Source: Mycoemilia scoparia (taxonomy: Eukaryota; Kickxellomycota; Kickxellomycetes; Kickxellales; Kickxellaceae). Taken from it: a DNA stretch of 64,000 nt. Position numbers and translations under genes: made by a program. The stretch lies in contig JANBPU010000042.1 in assembly GCA_027575805.1 (NCBI GenBank), positions 1 through 64,000 of the forward strand, read 5' to 3'. The notes below the pieces were generated by a model. It made no database searches, was not told the origin of the DNA, and worked only from the letters and a program-made list of their open reading frames with translations. This document shows, in pieces, positions 1-15,711 of this stretch; positions within the stretch are counted from its first letter, which is position 1, and each line of letters opens with the position of its first letter.

Positions 1-919
1 CTTGAGGTTCTTGTTCATCCATTCTCTGTGTGTGACTAAACTCCTCTTTGACCATTCTCCTGGTTCTGCTACTTTACGTTTTTCGTCTTCTCTTTTGTTA
101 CTCTTCTGGATAATTCTGCCTAGGTTGGAATTTGCATGAGCTCTTAGGAGCACATGCACACTCTTCAGAATACTGGGGTGATCCCTTTACTAGTAGTTTC
201 TTTTATAATAGTTTTATAATTATGTATTCTTTTAACTCTATTTTTTAAGTTTCTATTAGTAATAAACCACTGTCCACTTGAGCCATACGGGCATGTTTTC
301 TGAAAAAACGCAAAATAACGCAATTTTATCAAAAAAGTATAATGTCACCAATTAGCTTTGATACTTTATACTAGCTTTTGCATACATGCGATTGCTTCAC
401 AAACATTCCTTGCTGAATAATGACCCTTTGCTGAGACAACTATTATAATTGCATTGATGAGGCTTTCACCATTCTATTTAATCATAGTTTTCTCTCAAAT
501 ACTTTTTAAATTGTACTTTCTAATTAGAAATTAATACTCAAGCTCACCTTATTAGTATACTCTTTTAAAATAATAGTCGCAATTTCTTTTTAGAATCTGA
601 GGTCTTTCTAAAGTAGAAAGTATAGCTTCTGGCTTTCCTATTTTGACAGTTATCACTGTCAAAATCCTTTATCGAATTCTTGATTCAATTCTTTTTCACA
701 CCCTGCTACTTCTATTTTAAGATGACCTTAACAGAACTCCAGTAAGCCTCTATTACGAAACCCTCAATGCTTTGATCCTTTCGATCAACATCAATCAATC
801 AGACATACTTAAACCCAGCTAAAAAGCCAACCCAAAATTCCTCAACTTTCTTTCGCAACTTTATTTTACACCCTATACTTCGATATCTGTGTCGATCTTC
901 ACACGTTTTACCACTACCA
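1..919. other. AT-rich intergenic region upstream of kynureninase
   Basis: No ORF with recognisable coding character is visible on either strand. The stretch is AT-rich with pyrimidine-rich patches in its last 200 bases (about 700-900), as expected for a fungal promoter and 5' leader. I see no repeat-family copy or RNA gene in it. Confidence 0.6.
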
Positions 920-2697
920 ATGGAAAAAATAGCTGCAATCTCTCAAAGCACTGGCCTTAGCCTTACAAGCCTAGAGCTGTCAAAGAATCTTGATAGTCAA
1001 GATCCACTAAAAGGCTTCCGCAATGAGTTCGTTTTCCCGAAAGTGAGCGATGTTACTGGTAGTAAGCTAAACCCCAACAAAAGAATGTGTTTTGCAATGG
1101 CTTTCTCGCCTCTAAATATAAATTTGGTCTTTGAAAAATAGATAGTGATCAATCTGATGTGATTTATCTTTGTGGCAATTCTCTTGGGTTGATGCCTAAA
1201 AGATCCAAAGAGATAGTAAACGAGGAGTTTGATATATGGGGAACAAGTGGTGTGATTGGGCATCACAAGCATCGTCACAATCGCCCATGGGTGACATATA
1301 CGGATGCACTTGTGCCCAAGATGGCAGCAATTGTTGGTTAGTTAAAAATCATTATTGTTCTCTTGCACTCAGGTTATAATTGCAAAACTGGCTAATATTG
1401 ATGATGATAATTTTTAAACTATAGGAGCGAAGCATTCATCAGAGGTTGCAATAATGAACTCTCTAACTGTGAATCTGCACCTCCTCATGATGGCCTTTTA
1501 TAGACCAACGGAGAAAAGGAACAAGATTCTTATCGAGAAAAAGGCGTTCCCATCTGACCATGTAAGATAACCAACAACAAATTGTGTATATTGGAAAATG
1601 TACCTTTGCACTAACATATTTGACATAATGCTTTTTTACAAAATCTATTTGAAACTGTATGTTAGTATGCAATGGAGTCGCAGATCCGCTTAAAGGGTCT
1701 AGATCCGGATGAATGTCTTCTGACTGTCGGTCCAAGGGAAGGCGAACATACAGTTCGAACGAGTGATATCCTCGACATCATTGAAAAGAATGGCGACTCG
1801 ATCGCTGTGGTTGCTTTGAGTGGGGTTCAATACTACACTGGTCAGCTTTTTGATATTGAAACCATCACTTCAGCCGCCCATAAAAAGGTCTGTGATATCT
1901 CTGTATAAAATCCAAGTAGTGCACCCATTTATCATCTCAATACTTATTTTACTTGCTTGTCATATATCAGGGCTGTATGGTTGGATGGGACCTTGCCCAT
2001 GCCACTGGAAACGTTCCCTTGAAGCTACACGATTGGGATGTTGATTTTGCCTGCTGGTGTACCTACAAGTATCTCAACTCTGGCCCAGGTGGAATAGCAG
2101 GCATATTTGTGCATCAAAAACACGCCACAGATCTTGATCGCCCTAGGTATGTGCAGTCGGGCTATACTTTCCAGTGCTAACTATTATGATTTTGGTACAT
2201 GCCTAAAAGTCTCCCTTGCTTGAACCCTTATTAGGATGACAGGGTGGTGGTCGCATAAAGTTGGAACCAGGTTTGAGATGACGAATAAAATGGATCTCAA
2301 CGAAGGTGCGGCGGGATTCGAGATCTCCAACCCTTGCATCTTAGCCTCTGCTTCTCTTCTGGGAAGCCTCGAGATTTTCGAAAGGGCAGGAATGTATGCA
2401 CTCCGGGAAAAATCACTAGCGATGACAGCATACTTGGAGTTCTTGATTAAGCACAACTTTTCAGAAAGCGAAGTTGAGATTATTACTCCTGAGAACCCGG
2501 ATAAGCGTGGCTGCCAGCTCTCTTTACTTATAAAACAAGATTTTGATTCAGTTTTCGAGCACCTCATGAGCAATGGAGTCATTTGCGATGAGCGAAAGCC
2601 AGATTGTATCCGTGTGGCTCCAGTTCCCCTTTACAACACTTATCAAGATGTATGGAGATTTATTGAGGTTTTAAAAGTGGCTTTTTCTAAGCAATGA
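920..2697 (+). CDS. BNA5: kynureninase, six exons
   Basis: PLP-dependent hydrolase that cleaves kynurenine or 3-hydroxykynurenine to (hydroxy)anthranilate plus alanine in the cytosolic kynurenine route to NAD. Exons read as 920-1058, 1142-1336, 1425-1561, 1666-1887, 1971-2146 and 2235-2697; phases join without error to give 443 aa, the usual family length. Visible family signatures are YLCGNSLGL near the N-terminus, [11 protein letters not shown], the [10 protein letters not shown] block and [12 protein letters not shown], whose Lys is the expected Schiff-base residue; the last exon carries GWWSHK and [10 protein letters not shown]. The start is the first ATG of the long N-terminal exon. The karyopherin gene begins 100 bp downstream on the same strand. 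The family call is very secure; the splice sites are read by eye. Confidence 0.96.
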
Positions 2698-2797
2698 TTT
2701 GCATCCCTGATCTCTTGATTTTATTTGTAGAATAAGCTCTGGTTTTGACTTTTTTGTTGTTGAAGACTATCTTTACTCTCAATTCAATAATATTAAA

Positions 2798-5700
2798 ATG
2801 CATTCAAGAGAAGGAATATTGCGTGCACTCGATGCCATATCCTCCCAACAGTCAACTGTCATAAAGGAGGCCGAGGACCAACTAAAGGTCTGGGAAACCC
2901 TTTCCCAGTTTTACCCTATGATGCAAGTACGTATATATATATATATAGGCTGTATACAATAGTGTATGTAACAAGCAAAATAACCCCATATTGCTTGTCA
3001 TAGGACATTTATTTGGATAAAACACTACCTCAAGTTATCAGGCTTTTGGCAGTAATATATTTGAAAAACGGCATCGATAAATATTGGCGCAAGACATCTA
3101 GAAAGTAAGTTGTATCAGCATCCTGCTGCCAATAATGACGGAATTTAAGGTGCTTCTCTATAATTTACATCATATCAGAAACCATAATGACAGCTTTAAA
3201 TTCTTTTAAAAGTGCTTTGTCTGATGATGATAAGGGATTGATCCGAACCCGTGCTTTGGAAAACTTCGGTGAGGAATCAAAGCAGGTAGGAAATACATAG
3301 AGTTTGTTCTGAGGAGTTTCATGATAATTGTTATATAAAGAAAGCTTTTGCCCTATTACTATTGATAACTCTTTCTAGATTTCACTACAAAATTCCGTTT
3401 TGATATCACGAATTGCTCGCTGGGATTTTCCAAAGGGTTGGTACGTGTCTATACAAGTTTTTAGAAACAATGCCATTATATTTGCAGAGGCTAAATGTCA
3501 TATTCCATACACTTAGGCCCGAGTTGATAACAAACCTTTTGTCTATAATTGAAAATGTGGCACACAAACCATTATCCCAAAGAGCTACAGACAGTGTCAA
3601 CCACTCCATTGAGCAGCAGGCTCTATACACTCTCCACCTTATCGTCAAAATTCAGTGCAGTCGTACTCTGGCAGCAGATCGCTTGGTACTCCGCAAAATA
3701 TCTCCACAAATTTTCGATTCTATACTGAAAATATATTATAATCGTTTTGAAGAGTTCTTTTCTGTACTTCAAAGCGGAAACACAACCTTGGCTGTTAATA
3801 TCCTAAGCGAGTTTAGATTTACCATAAAAACTTTGCGAAGGCTATTCGTATATGGACTTGGCGATTCTTTAGAGTCAAATCAAGTTATTCAATTTTATCA
3901 AAAGTGCTTTGAAGCTCTTGATCAACTTTACAAACTTGGTAAGCAGTTGAAATGGTGTAGGCTTTATAAAGATAAAAGCCATCAAGACGGTGTAATATCA
4001 TGACTCATACAAATTAAAATCATATAGAATCTACAATTGAGGATAAGGATACCGAGGAGGATGCCCTTCTTCGAAAAGTTATACTCATATTTGGAAAGAT
4101 GTATCTCGACTTCCAAAGTCATGCAAATTCCGATTTTATGCGAATGCCTGGATCAGCATCTGTTTTGCAATGGTACTGGGAAAGAATCCGCCAATACTGT
4201 AAGCTTCCCAAATTTACTACTGGTAATAACATAAGGATATTTAGCTAATATTAACTCTACTTGTATCATATGTAGCAATCAAGCACCAAGAAAACCCCTC
4301 TGACGCACTAGATTTCGAAAAACTACTCATTCAGGGATTGCTTCTTTTTAACAGAGTTATCCATGACGCAGATCAATTCTCAATCAATAGCAGCACCAAT
4401 AGTAAGGATGGTATTCGAGCATCATATTTATATATATATATAAAAACTGATAACAAAGCAAAGGATGTTTAAAATAAAATTTCGTGTTTGGCTTCATAGA
4501 CCAAAACTCACAAAGATTGTCATCAATATATTCTCAGATATTCACACCGGATTTTGTCAAGCTTCTTGGAGAGACTATCATTCGGTCATTCCTTATTCTT
4601 AACCCAGAGGATTTAAACCAATGGGAAGAAGATCCTGAAGGTTGGATCATTAATGAAGGAGTGGATCATTATGAGGTAGAGCTCAGACCTTGCTCTGAGA
4701 GGACGTTCATGTTGTTATTTTCAAAAAACAAGTCGGTACTTATTCCAACATTGGTCTCAGCTCTCAAAAATATATATGGTAAGCAGAGCACCAAAACCCT
4801 ACTCTATAATCATACTGTCAAAGAAAAGCCTTTAATATAAAGATGTTTCTCTGGATTGTAGCGAATGATGGAGAGAATACCGTACTTTTCAAGGACTCAA
4901 TCTATAATGCATTGGGATTATGTGCGATTGACCTTTACGATGACATCAACTTTAGCCAGTGGCTCTCCGATAGACTTTTGAAAGACATAGAAACCCCTGG
5001 CCCAATGTAAGCTATATAGATAGTATATACCCCACAATTCCATACTTTAACTTTAGTCTACGATTAAATTAATTTTGTGGTGGTTGAAATAGGACTGCGG
5101 TCTTAAAACGGAGAATTGCCTTGCTTATTGGACAGTGGGTCCAGGTCCAATACCCCACTGCCGAAAGAAGACTTGGTTACCAAACGCTGATTCAACTTTC
5201 TTCAAAGAACGAGCCTTTGGTTGTCAGACTTGCTGCCATTGGTGCTCTAAAAAACTGTGTCGATGACTGGGATTTTGACCTCGAGGCATTCAAGGATCAT
5301 ATCAGTGATGCCATGAATAGTATCGTTGAAATCCTTGGTACTGTTGAGACAACCGAATGCAAGATGCAAGCTATGGGATGTATGGCAGTTATAATTGAGC
5401 GGTCTGATAAATATATAAAACCGTATGCAGAAACGCTATTGAAACTGCTTCCATCTATGTGGGATAGTGCGCAGGGAGAACCTTTATACCATACATCCAT
5501 AATCAACATGGTTTCAAAACTTGCTCTATCAGTTGGATCAGATTCAACCAAATACAACGAAGTTATATGTGCGCTGGTATCACATGCAATAGACCCGACA
5601 TCTCCACACCAAGTCTACTTGCTAGAAGATGCCCTTGAGCTGTGGCACACCCTTCTCCAAAACGCCACAACCCTAACGAGCTATATGCTGAATCTCTATC

Positions 5701-6844
5701 CTTCGCTACCAGTGCTTTTGGAGAATGGGACCGAGCATCTCAAAGTGTTGCTCAAAATTGCAGAAAGCTATACAATGCTGGATGGCTCGGTTATAATTTC
5801 GGAGCCAGGAAGCATGGTCCTGAAAGTCATCTGTGACCAGCTCAATATTGGTCTCAGCCCACAGGCAATTGTCATGACGGTGCGCTTTATCGATTTGACC
5901 ATGCGAGTTGTACCAATATCATCTGTTGGATTAAGCCTAGAGTCTTCAGGGCTTCTTTGGATTCTTATTACACACATGATTGAAAATAAAGAACCTGCAA
6001 TAACCCTGGCTAGCTACGCATCAGTGTTTTCAAGGATGTGTGTTCAAGATCCTCAAGCCGTAGCCACGTTCATAGGGCATATTTCCTCAGGCAGTTCCGG
6101 CAATGCCACGACTGCTACTCAATTCATTGAGCAGTGGATCCAATGTGTAGGTTCCAAATATGCTTCTCGGACTAACCTCACTCCCCACCACAAAATACCG
6201 CACAAACACTACATCTTACTTCTTGGTTTGCATACCTTTAATAATAGATTGAGCTGTCGAACACAAAACAGCGTACACTTGGGACTATGGCCATGGCTGC
6301 ATTGATAGGAGGTGGCTGTCCTGAAGCACTCTCGCATGCAAACAGCATATGTACACTATTAGCAGACTTGATTTTGGAGTACAAGTCTAGCGAAAATGAG
6401 AAGTGAGTGTTTCAATCTGCTATTTATTATCATATCTTTCATTTAGAGGGCACATTCTAACAATCGATTGCTTGGTTTTATTATAGTGTTCTGAACTATT
6501 GGGAAGACAGCGACTACGAAGGCGCTGCTGATATTGGTCATGAAGAGATCTGCTCTGCAGAAAACAAGCGCTATAGAAAGGTACGACGGAAATTATAACA
6601 TCTGAACAGCGCACTTGCGTGACAGTTTTTCTTGTGTGTATAACAGCCCAACTGATCTGTATTTACATACTTGTATTCTCTGTAGCTTCTGAAGGAGGAC
6701 ATTGTCCATACCACCGACATACTAGCATACGCTAGAGCGCATGTCCTAAAATCTTCACAACAAGGACATATCCAGTTTCTTGATCAAATTGTCCAGGCAG
6801 CACAACCTGGGCCTCTTGAAGAGTTAAAAAATGCCTTGTCTTGA
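2798..6844 (+). CDS. KAP120: importin-beta family karyopherin, importin-11/Kap120 type
   Basis: Nuclear import receptor built of HEAT repeats; the Kap120/IPO11 branch carries ribosomal and assembly factors into the nucleus in yeast. Starts at ATG 2798 with an importin N-terminal region (KEAEDQLKVWE, then LPQVIRLLAVIYLKNGIDKYW). Exons fit about 2798-2926, 3004-3104, 3213-3285, 3379-3440, 3490-3938, then pieces near 4029-4199, 4275-4400, 4500-4780, 4861-5007, 5094-6147, 6251-6402, 6488-6580 and 6686-6844. The block LTPDFVKLLGE...LNPEDLNQWEEDPEGW is the family hallmark, and the acidic WEDSDYE-type segment near the C-terminus is also Kap120-like. The protein is roughly 960-1000 aa. (TA)n tracts lie in two introns. 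The family is secure; the exact orthologue assignment is inference. Confidence 0.88.
2930..2948. repeat. (TA)n microsatellite in karyopherin intron 1
   Basis: A run of TA dinucleotides lies just inside the 5' splice site of the first intron. A similar TA tract lies near 4426-4442 in a later intron of the same gene. Confidence 0.8.
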
Positions 6845-7385
6845 AATGTACAATCTTGCTGCATAATTCTCGAATTATGCATATATTACCATGCTTTACT
6901 CGTGACTAGACAAAAAGATATGACATGTGAATTGGCTATAGAAAGAGCAAAAGTAAACATGTATGATTTACAGTAGCACTTAGTAGGGTTCAATTTTTGT
7001 TTAACTTAAAATGAGATCTGATAGTATAATACATCGCATAATACTACTGTGTATATGGCAAGATTTCCCTTTGGATCAAGAATATTGTAGTAGGAAGAAA
7101 TAGGCCCTCATCAGATTTTGGCCCAATCATCATCTATTTCATATACAACTAACTCCTGGAGACCCATTTAGCCTAATGTTATACAAAACGACAATATTAG
7201 TCAACAAGGAATTTGTGAATCAAAGCACGTGATCTCAAACCATAACTCACACATCAGATTAACGTGTGCATATATCCCGATTCCGAGAGAAAGGTCGTTC
7301 CAAATTGAGGAAAACTAGAACGGAAGGATCACGTTGTTGTGACACGCTACGCAAAGCCATAGCCCAGTTTTACGATTAGGGAAGA
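6845..7385. other. intergenic region between karyopherin and GCN5
   Basis: 541 bp without a credible ORF. The karyopherin terminator and the GCN5 promoter must both lie here. Composition shifts from AT-rich to more balanced near 7,250. No repeat-family copy seen. Confidence 0.5.
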
Positions 7386-10017
<2,632 letters not shown>

Positions 10018-11512
10018 GCCGGTCAGCCAGCCAGCCAGGAAGAAATACTACTACGCTTTGTTGCGATGTAGCAGCTGGCCGAAAGTGTATTATAAGAATA
10101 GTGCCTAGGGCTGTGCTCTTCTCTGCCCAAGCGCGCGCCAGCATTACAACCACCATCATTTCCGTCATGGCCAGCCTGCTGTGTGTCAAGAGACAATGGC
10201 CCCGCCCCATTGTTGATGATGAAGCAGTGCAAGACACGGAAATGGATGCGCCTAAAATTGCTAAGCAAATAAACGGAGGAAATATACAATTGTGCAAAGG
10301 CCCAGTCCAGAATAACCTTTGTCTGGCATTATTCCTATGCCCACCGCCATTGTTTTATTATAGTAGGCCATTATTTCTACAGCCAAATAAACCCCATACA
10401 ACGGCAAAACAAATAACAACACTGGATTTATAATTATCGTACATAAAAATGCCATCATATAGCCCCCAAATTGGCCGTACATTATTACTATCATTGTAAG
10501 CATAGAGCACGACTAATGCCCGGTGGTGGTGGCGGCGGCCCTACCGCCGACCCTGTAACTCTGGCTCGAAGCAAGAAAGCAGATTTACGATGGCGATGAT
10601 GATTCTGTAGCTCTGGGGTCTGTGGATGGGTATGTACAAAATAGCCTATTCGGGCACAGCTCTCTGCAAAGTTCGAATTGTGGAGTATGGCACAAGAGTG
10701 GGATAGGAGGAAGGGTGTGGTAGCAACAGCAGCACAATATAGGAACATATGCTGGCTGGTTCATGACAGTTGGGTGCAATGCAAAAGGCAGACGACCCCA
10801 CATGCCCTTGCAAGCACTGCTGTCACGCCTGCAATAACATAGAGAGCAGTGCGATATATTTAATTGCTTTATTTGCTTGGACATAGCGCGCATCCTGTGC
10901 CCATACACATCCACATAGCAGCAGTCACCATTACACCCCCACAGCCATCACGAACACAGAAGCACACATGGATCATTACTTTTGAAGTTCTGGTTTTTAT
11001 TAGTAGGAAAGCTTTATCATGCATATTGACTAGCCTCACTATCATTGCCATAATAATAATAATAATTAGCCCTCAAAAACAGCCACCCAATACCAAATGT
11101 GTGTATCTTTCCAAGCTTCTCTAAAGCGATGGTGGTGGTGGTGGCATGTCAACCAGGCAGTAATGGCCCAAAGCCACCACATAGCCATCATCTCTCCTTC
11201 TACAAAAACACCTGGTCATGTTTTTGTTTTATATTTATCACTGGCCATAATGATAGTAACAAGCGTGGCTCCTCAATAAGCAAAGCGACAATGGTGGCTT
11301 TGCTTGGCTGCCCAGTCCAAAAAGTTACCACGCCCAAATACATGACTACAAACATTCCCAGGAGAGATCGGGATAAGCTTGCTGAGTATGTGTGGTGTAA
11401 AGCTAAGCACACTATGGGCGGTTGCATGGTTGGTGGATATATTAAATTGCCTTGTGGAACTCTGATATATGTGCTCTGTAGATGTGGGCGCGCGCGCGCA
11501 GTGTGACGGGGG

Positions 11513-11535
11513 CGAGAGAGAGAGAGAGAGAGAGA
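11513..11535. repeat. (GA)n microsatellite preceded by a CG run
   Basis: A run of GA dinucleotides, with a short alternating GC run about 20 bp upstream (near 11492). Confidence 0.8.
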
Positions 11536-11960
11536 AATGTCGAGCTGCCGATACAAGTGTACAGGCAAGCCAAGATTTCCCACTGTGGTGTGTGTGTGTA
11601 TAAGGCCATTTCCAATTTTACCAGAGAAAAAGGCTGCTGAGACACTTTTACGGCTAATATAGCTTGCATAAAAACTGCCACACTGTTCTACAATCTTCAG
11701 CCGTTTTCTGCAGTATGGTATGTGTGTCCATGTTGAGGGCAGCAATTAGCCAAGTGCTGGTGTGGGATACTACCTCAAAAATAAGCAATGCATTGACAGC
11801 ATACTGGAGCCCCACAGCTCAACTACTCACTCAAGACCACCACTGCCACCAGTCCAACCATGCCAAGCGGCGAGGGGCGTGCAATTGCGTAGGTGACAGA
11901 CAGGGAAAGCGGAGTGTGCTTACTCTAACTACTCCCAATCTAGAAGGAAATCGATGCATC

Positions 11961-11984
11961 ATTATTATTATTATTATTATTATC
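11961..11984. repeat. (ATT)n microsatellite
   Basis: Eight or so ATT triplets in non-coding DNA, about 110 bp upstream of the degenerate MITE copy. Confidence 0.8.
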
Positions 11985-12092
11985 GCCATCACCATCGTCA
12001 TCATATCGCCATTTGACATCACAAATGGGAGCTTTGATATATCGCTTTGCTTGAGCTGCAATCCCAGCAATACAAGTGCGATAAATGGTGAG

Positions 12093-12198
12093 ATATGGGT
12101 GGCTATTTTCGAAGGGTGGCCATTTGACAATCAACCGCGATTGCCCCTGTAATTGTTGGCCGCCAAAGGTGGTGCCCTTCAAACATCATCGCCAATAT
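12093..12198. mobile_element. MITE copy A (degenerate)
   Basis: Begins ATATGGGTGGCTATTTTCGA and ends with a diverged inverted copy of that end (GCCCTTCAAACATCATCG, then CCAATAT). The middle holds the family words TTGCCCCTGTAATTGTTGGC and GCCACC-like sequence. It has more substitutions than the other copies, so it is probably old. Non-coding. Confidence 0.65.
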
Positions 12199-13498
12199 TT
12201 CCCTTGGGCCTGGCATCCCGTTTGCGCTTTCTGCCGTGGAAGTAGGTGGCCAAAGCACCACGCCAATTGCAACAAATAGCCACGGTCGGAAATAATATCG
12301 CTTGGCTGCACATATTTTGGCCCTGCAAGCGGAGCTGCGTTTTGTAGCCTTATGGTTGGCCCTATGCAGTTGGCACCATGAGTCTATGGCGGACGGAGAG
12401 TGAGTAATCGGCAATATCATGCTGTGTGCCCTGATGCGCTGGTATGATTTGGCTTCTCAGCGCCCTGCCAAAACAGGTGACATTTGTCGCAGCCAAGCTG
12501 CAGTGTGATTATCGCCACCTTTATCGCTGCTGGCTGTGGCAGTCCAAGGCCTGACGTTGCTGCGACCCGGGTAAGCACACCGACAGGGGTTCGTTGGCTG
12601 CTGTTGCACTTCAGCCCGGCTATTTGCCTGCAAAAGTTTTAACTACGAATGTGGGCCTGTATTAATTCATGCCAGGTGCGGTTTTCCAGGAAGAAAACGT
12701 CTCAGGAAATGACAGTGGGGTTGATGATTGATAGATTGCATGAAGGCAATGAAATGCACCTACACAAATCTTCGATCATTATATATGCCAAAATGGGCAA
12801 AGGGTTGGCAACAAGGAGATATATTGTTTTGGAGAATAATGAAATGAAACACTAAAATGTACAACAGACTATTATAACAAAATTAGAATAAAAGTAAAGC
12901 TAGAATAATGGTTGGAGAATAGCTGTGTGGATAAAAACCCATATAGATAGACCAGTGGTGATAATCGACGATCGACTCCGATGCGGCGGAGGATGTTTTG
13001 GTGTTGGCGGCAGCAGAGGCAGCCATAGCAAAGAGTGTGGAGTGGTTGGAGAGGGGGGTGTATAGTCGGCAAATAGGTCGGGTTTCTGTGTATGTGGTTG
13101 TTTTGCAAGAACTAGCCAGTCAAATAAGCGTTGGATGGAGAGGCAGGGCAGGCACCACAAATAGTTTCGAGAAATAAGAGATGGTGGGAGTAAAGAAATA
13201 CTGCTGGATATAATATAGAAACGTCGTGGGGCGCGTATACACATGCAACTATTGACTTCTGTGGCCTGCACGGGCGCAATGATAATGGCCTTAGCAGCAA
13301 GGTTGAGGCTAGAGTAATTCAAAAAGCTTGCGATGGTCGGTTTGGTTAGAAGGAAAATAGATATAATAAATAGATATGGATATATATGATGTGTAGGTGG
13401 TGGTATTCAAGGCCGTTTGGCGGCTTTTCGACAACAGCACGTGCCAGGGCTTTCCCAAATACAGGCGTGGTAGGAGCCCGCGCACAAAACACAAATCT

Positions 13499-14896
13499 TT
13501 AGACGCTTGCCCAAGGGTTAGGCTGGACAAGAAGACCCATAGACTGAGGGTCGATGGAGCCCAGGTTGCCGTTATTGCCAACATTCGTGTTTGAATTGTG
13601 GACACGGCCGATATCGGATGAAACGTTGACTGATGATGAGCCAGCACCGCTATTCTGGCTGCCACCACCGTTGTTGTTATAAATCATCATGTTGTGCCCA
13701 TGGGAGTCGTGGCCGCCACTGCTTGGAAGAGAATCAGCAGTGCCGCTGGACTGGGATGTTTGCTGGTAATAGTAGTCGTTCTGGCTGCTTGGCATATGGC
13801 CGGGTCCAGAAGAAGCGTGGTAGCCCATGCTGATGGGGGTCTGCGGCAGCTGCGAGTGCGATGGGCCCTGCTGTTGGTGCTGGTACGAGGCGCTGTGTGG
13901 CCAGAACTGCGATTCAGGCCCTTTGATAGAGCCGGAGGATGGCGGAGGACTCAGCATTGGCCCGGAGACAGGAGACAGATCGCTGTGGGGATGATGTGGC
14001 AGGGATGGTGGTTGTCTATACATGCCCTCTGGGTCTGAAGGTTGGACATTGAATGGTGGGGGAGGGCGTGTGTAGGGGTGGAAGCTCATGGCTCCACTGT
14101 GGTCGCCAAATTGATTGCCTGCTGCATTGGCTGCTGCAGCGGCGGCGGCAGCAGCTGCAGCTTCGGCCTGTCTCTTCGCTTTGGGCTTGCGTGGTTGGTA
14201 CTTGTAGTTGGGATGCAGCTCCTTATGCCGCTGCTTCTCGACCTCTGCCATATCGCGGTATTTTTGGGTGACCTCGGGGCTCTCGTTCCTCCACATATTC
14301 CCAATAATGACAGACACCTCCTTATTAGATACGCCAGGATTTGTTTGGATTACCTCGGCCTGCTTGGCCTTGCGATATAGAATAAAGGCATTGGCCGGGC
14401 GCGGGGTGTGCTTGGGTTTGGAGGCCTTCGTGGCACGTCTCATTGTGCGCGAGGTCGGATCATAGTCCTGGAGCTGGGCATGGTGGAAACTTAGAGTTGT
14501 GAATGAAGACTGAGGCTCGGGGTGCGATTGTGGCTGCTGTTGCTGTTGCTGCTGGTGCGAGATAGGCTGGTGCTGGGTAGGGTGGATGTCGCTTGCGCTC
14601 TGGTGGAAAGGATGGTTGATATCCTGGGGCTGGGAGTGCGATGCTGGGGGGTATTCTTCACGCAGAGGCGAGATTAGCACCGCCTGTTGCTGGTTAATAT
14701 ATGGAACTGATATGCGCGAATGGAAGTAGCTATTGTAATCCGATCCAGGAAGCTGGCGACAGGACGGGTCGGCATGGTCAAGGTAGTCAAGGCTTCTATT
14801 GGTTCCCGGCATGGAGGCGGGGTTGAAGATGGGCGTTGGCAAGGGCTCGCAGCCCTGAGCGATACTCGTGTTGTTGGGAGGTTGCGAGGTATCCAT
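13499..14896 (-). CDS. MATA-type HMG-box transcription factor 1, single exon
   Basis: 465-aa sequence-specific DNA-binding regulator. One MATA_HMG box occupies about residues 163-236 (PRPANAFILYRK, NKEVSVIIGNMWRNE, YRDMAEVEKQRHKELHP), followed by a basic KPKAKRQ tail. Around it are low-complexity segments: a poly-Gln run near 115-121, an 11-residue poly-Ala run near 246-256, and Pro/His/Ser/Gly-rich flanks typical of activation regions. Boxes of this type occur in fungal mating-type proteins (MAT1-2-1, SexM/SexP) and in Ste11/Ror1-type regulators of mating and morphogenesis. No intron is needed, unlike most neighbours. The nearest upstream gene on this strand is 7.9 kb away, so a long regulatory leader is possible. 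The box is certain; the biological role is inference. Confidence 0.9.
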   Translation of the reverse strand: MDTSQPPNNTSIAQGCEPLPTPIFNPASMPGTNRSLDYLDHADPSCRQLPGSDYNSYFHSRISVPYINQQQAVLISPLREEYPPASHSQPQDINHPFHQSASDIHPTQHQPISHQQQQQQQPQSHPEPQSSFTTLSFHHAQLQDYDPTSRTMRRATKASKPKHTPRPANAFILYRKAKQAEVIQTNPGVSNKEVSVIIGNMWRNESPEVTQKYRDMAEVEKQRHKELHPNYKYQPRKPKAKRQAEAAAAAAAAAAANAAGNQFGDHSGAMSFHPYTRPPPPFNVQPSDPEGMYRQPPSLPHHPHSDLSPVSGPMLSPPPSSGSIKGPESQFWPHSASYQHQQQGPSHSQLPQTPISMGYHASSGPGHMPSSQNDYYYQQTSQSSGTADSLPSSGGHDSHGHNMMIYNNNGGGSQNSGAGSSSVNVSSDIGRVHNSNTNVGNNGNLGSIDPQSMGLLVQPNPWASV

Positions 14897-15689
14897 TGCT
14901 ATTAGTAGATCTGTAAGTGGAGGAGGAGATTATGATGATATATATGTTCTTGGAGGCGCGGATGTTTGGAAGAAGGATGATGATGGTATGTTGAATCCGA
15001 ATATATAAATGAGCGTATATTCGAGGCTGTTTATTTACTCTGCATGCAAGACCTGAACCTTGGAATGACGACTAGATATTGTGTGGCTGGCAATACGCTA
15101 TTATGAATCACAAGGCCAGATGACACCAACGCGAACTAGTGTATGTGTAAAGCAGTCTGAAGTGGAAAAAATCTTCCGATACAAGAATGATGTGGGGCAG
15201 CGGTAGCTAGCGCTAAGTTACAGTACAAAACCAGAAATTCAAGGAGAAATATAGACTATTGCTCCCGAACAGAAATAATGTGAAATAATAGGCAGTTAAA
15301 GATTTATACTGCTGGCAGGACTTTGGCTGGCTATAATGAGCTTATATGCACAAACAATCAGCGACGATGGTGATGAAGTTACAAGCGAGGAGTGTGTGTG
15401 CTTCTTGAAGATATGTAGAAGAAGGGCTAGAAAGAGTGTTTGGGTAGCAGTGGCAGGAGGACAATAGGCCAAGGACAAGAGAGAATCGAAAGGGGGATGA
15501 ATATGGATTGGATTCACAAAGGCAGGTCAGAATCACGGCCAACTAGAATGGGCTATACAAAATGGAGAGAACAAGAAAAAGTACAGGTACAAAGGAGCGC
15601 TGGAGCTTTGTTTTATAAGAGCACAGAGTAAACAGAAAAATAGCTAAAGCGAGCAAGGGGCGCTTACCCAGCAACAGAAGCAGAGCCAG

Positions 15690-15711
15690 AGCAGCAGCAG
15701 CAGCAGCAGCA
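15690..15711. repeat. (CAG)n microsatellite
   Basis: Seven or eight CAG/GCA triplets in DNA upstream of HMG-box gene 1, not inside any supported reading frame. Confidence 0.8.

Larger units (their letters stand above)
10018..13498. other. 3.5-kb non-coding region between GCN5 and HMG-box gene 1
   Basis: No ORF here has domain content or plausible codon use on either strand. The stretch holds several microsatellites (AAT near 11055, GA near 11513, ATT near 11961), one degenerate MITE copy (12093-12198) and scattered fragments resembling it. It must contain the GCN5 terminator and the 3' end of the HMG-box transcript. Base composition is more GC-rich than the flanking parts of the window. Confidence 0.6.

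Noticed and set aside
11200..11745. 181-codon minus-strand ORF
   Set aside because: Composition is driven by GA/CT and CA tracts; no conserved motif and no splice-compatible neighbours.
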